Source of the DNA: DASWRT01 sp036403035
GTDB lineage: Bacteria > Pseudomonadota > Alphaproteobacteria > ATCC43930 > CGMCC-115725
Assembly: GCA_036403035.1 (NCBI GenBank)
Contig: DASWRT010000276.1
Location: forward strand, 1-7,528
Length of the DNA: 7,528 nucleotides
Direction of reading: 5' to 3'
Position 1 is the stretch's first letter; every line of letters begins with the position of its first letter. Shown piece after piece: positions 7,171 to 7,528 of the stretch. Both the position numbers and the translations under genes were made by a program. Under the pieces are notes generated by a model that saw nothing but the letters and a program-made list of their open reading frames with translations, did no database searches and was not told the DNA's origin.

Positions 7171-7528
7171 CCGACATCACGGGCATCGCGACCTCGCCCT
7201 CCGCGCTCCTGGAGCGGTTGAAGGCGACGCTGCGGCGGGGCGAGATCGCGCTGGCGCTCGGCGTCGTCGCGATCCTCGTCGTGCTGATCCTGCCGATGCC
7301 GACGTGGCTCCTCGACACGAGCCTCGCGCTGTCGGTGACGCTGTCGGTCCTGATCCTGATGGTCGCGCTGTTCATCCAGCGCCCGCTCGACTTCTCCGCC
7401 TTCCCGACCGTGCTGCTGATCGCGACCATGCTGCGATTGGCGCTCAATCTTGCCTCGACGCGGCTCATCCTGAGCCACGGCCACGAGGGGACGAAGGCCG
7501 CCGGACACGTCATCGAAGCGTTCGGCAA
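7167..7528 (+). CDS. flhA: Flagellar export gate protein FlhA, N-terminal 120 codons (runs off right edge)
   Basis: The frame from ATG 7167 is open to the right edge. It begins with a short cytoplasmic segment, then hydrophobic helices at about residues 27-42 and 48-68, then QRPLDFSAFPTVLLIATMLRLALNLASTRLILSHGHEGT, with LNLASTR at 93-99; this is the conserved N-terminal signature of the FlhA/LcrD family. FlhA is the multi-pass inner-membrane component of the flagellar type III export gate and binds substrates and chaperones through a C-terminal domain not present here. No convincing Shine-Dalgarno lies at a proper distance; the purine-rich GGAGAGGGAG (7135-7144) belongs to the repeat and is more than 20 bases away. 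Expression may depend on readthrough and coupling from flbD or on a promoter I cannot see. Confidence 0.96.
   Translation, partial: MTDITGIATSPSALLERLKATLRRGEIALALGVVAILVVLILPMPTWLLDTSLALSVTLSVLILMVALFIQRPLDFSAFPTVLLIATMLRLALNLASTRLILSHGHEGTKAAGHVIEAFG

Overview
The window reads as a flagellar basal-body gene cluster from a GC-rich alphaproteobacterium. The diagnostic pair is a DUF1153/SciP-type small regulator beside fliF and a FlbD-type sigma-54 activator with a degenerate receiver domain. Both belong to the Caulobacter-style CtrA/SciP/FlbD flagellar hierarchy, known mainly from Alphaproteobacteria. I cannot place the genus.

Layout. Positions 1-1032 are the 5' part of a minus-strand, Ala/Pro/Gly-rich reading frame that fits the N-terminal half of a hook-length control protein (FliK); its C-terminal domain lies beyond the left edge. 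A 275-bp divergent intergenic region (1033-1307) holds a near-perfect sigma-54 promoter for fliK, two copies of a 15-bp motif and a perfect inverted repeat. sciP follows at 1308-1631 (+). A 141-bp intergenic region (1632-1772) holds two more copies of the same motif and a CtrA-like box. Then comes a tight plus-strand series: fliF (MS ring), fliG (rotor), fliH (export ATPase regulator), fliN (C ring), flbD (sigma-54 activator) and the first 120 codons of flhA (export gate). fliF/fliG are 6 bp apart, fliG/fliH 13 bp, fliH and fliN overlap by 4 bp, and fliN/flbD are 31 bp apart. The run is broken only between flbD and flhA, where a 200-bp gap carries two inverted copies of a 38-bp hairpin repeat.

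How it fits together. The proposed circuit is that CtrA activates fliF, SciP restrains CtrA-dependent transcription, and FlbD made from the fliF transcript switches on sigma-54 genes such as fliK while acting back on fliF. The four copies of CCGGCAAATTYTKCC, two upstream of the fliK sigma-54 promoter and two upstream of fliF, are the best candidates for the FlbD sites. The genes are ordinary. The most informative content is the regulatory DNA on either side of sciP, and the repeat pair with a possible bridging ORF in front of flhA.
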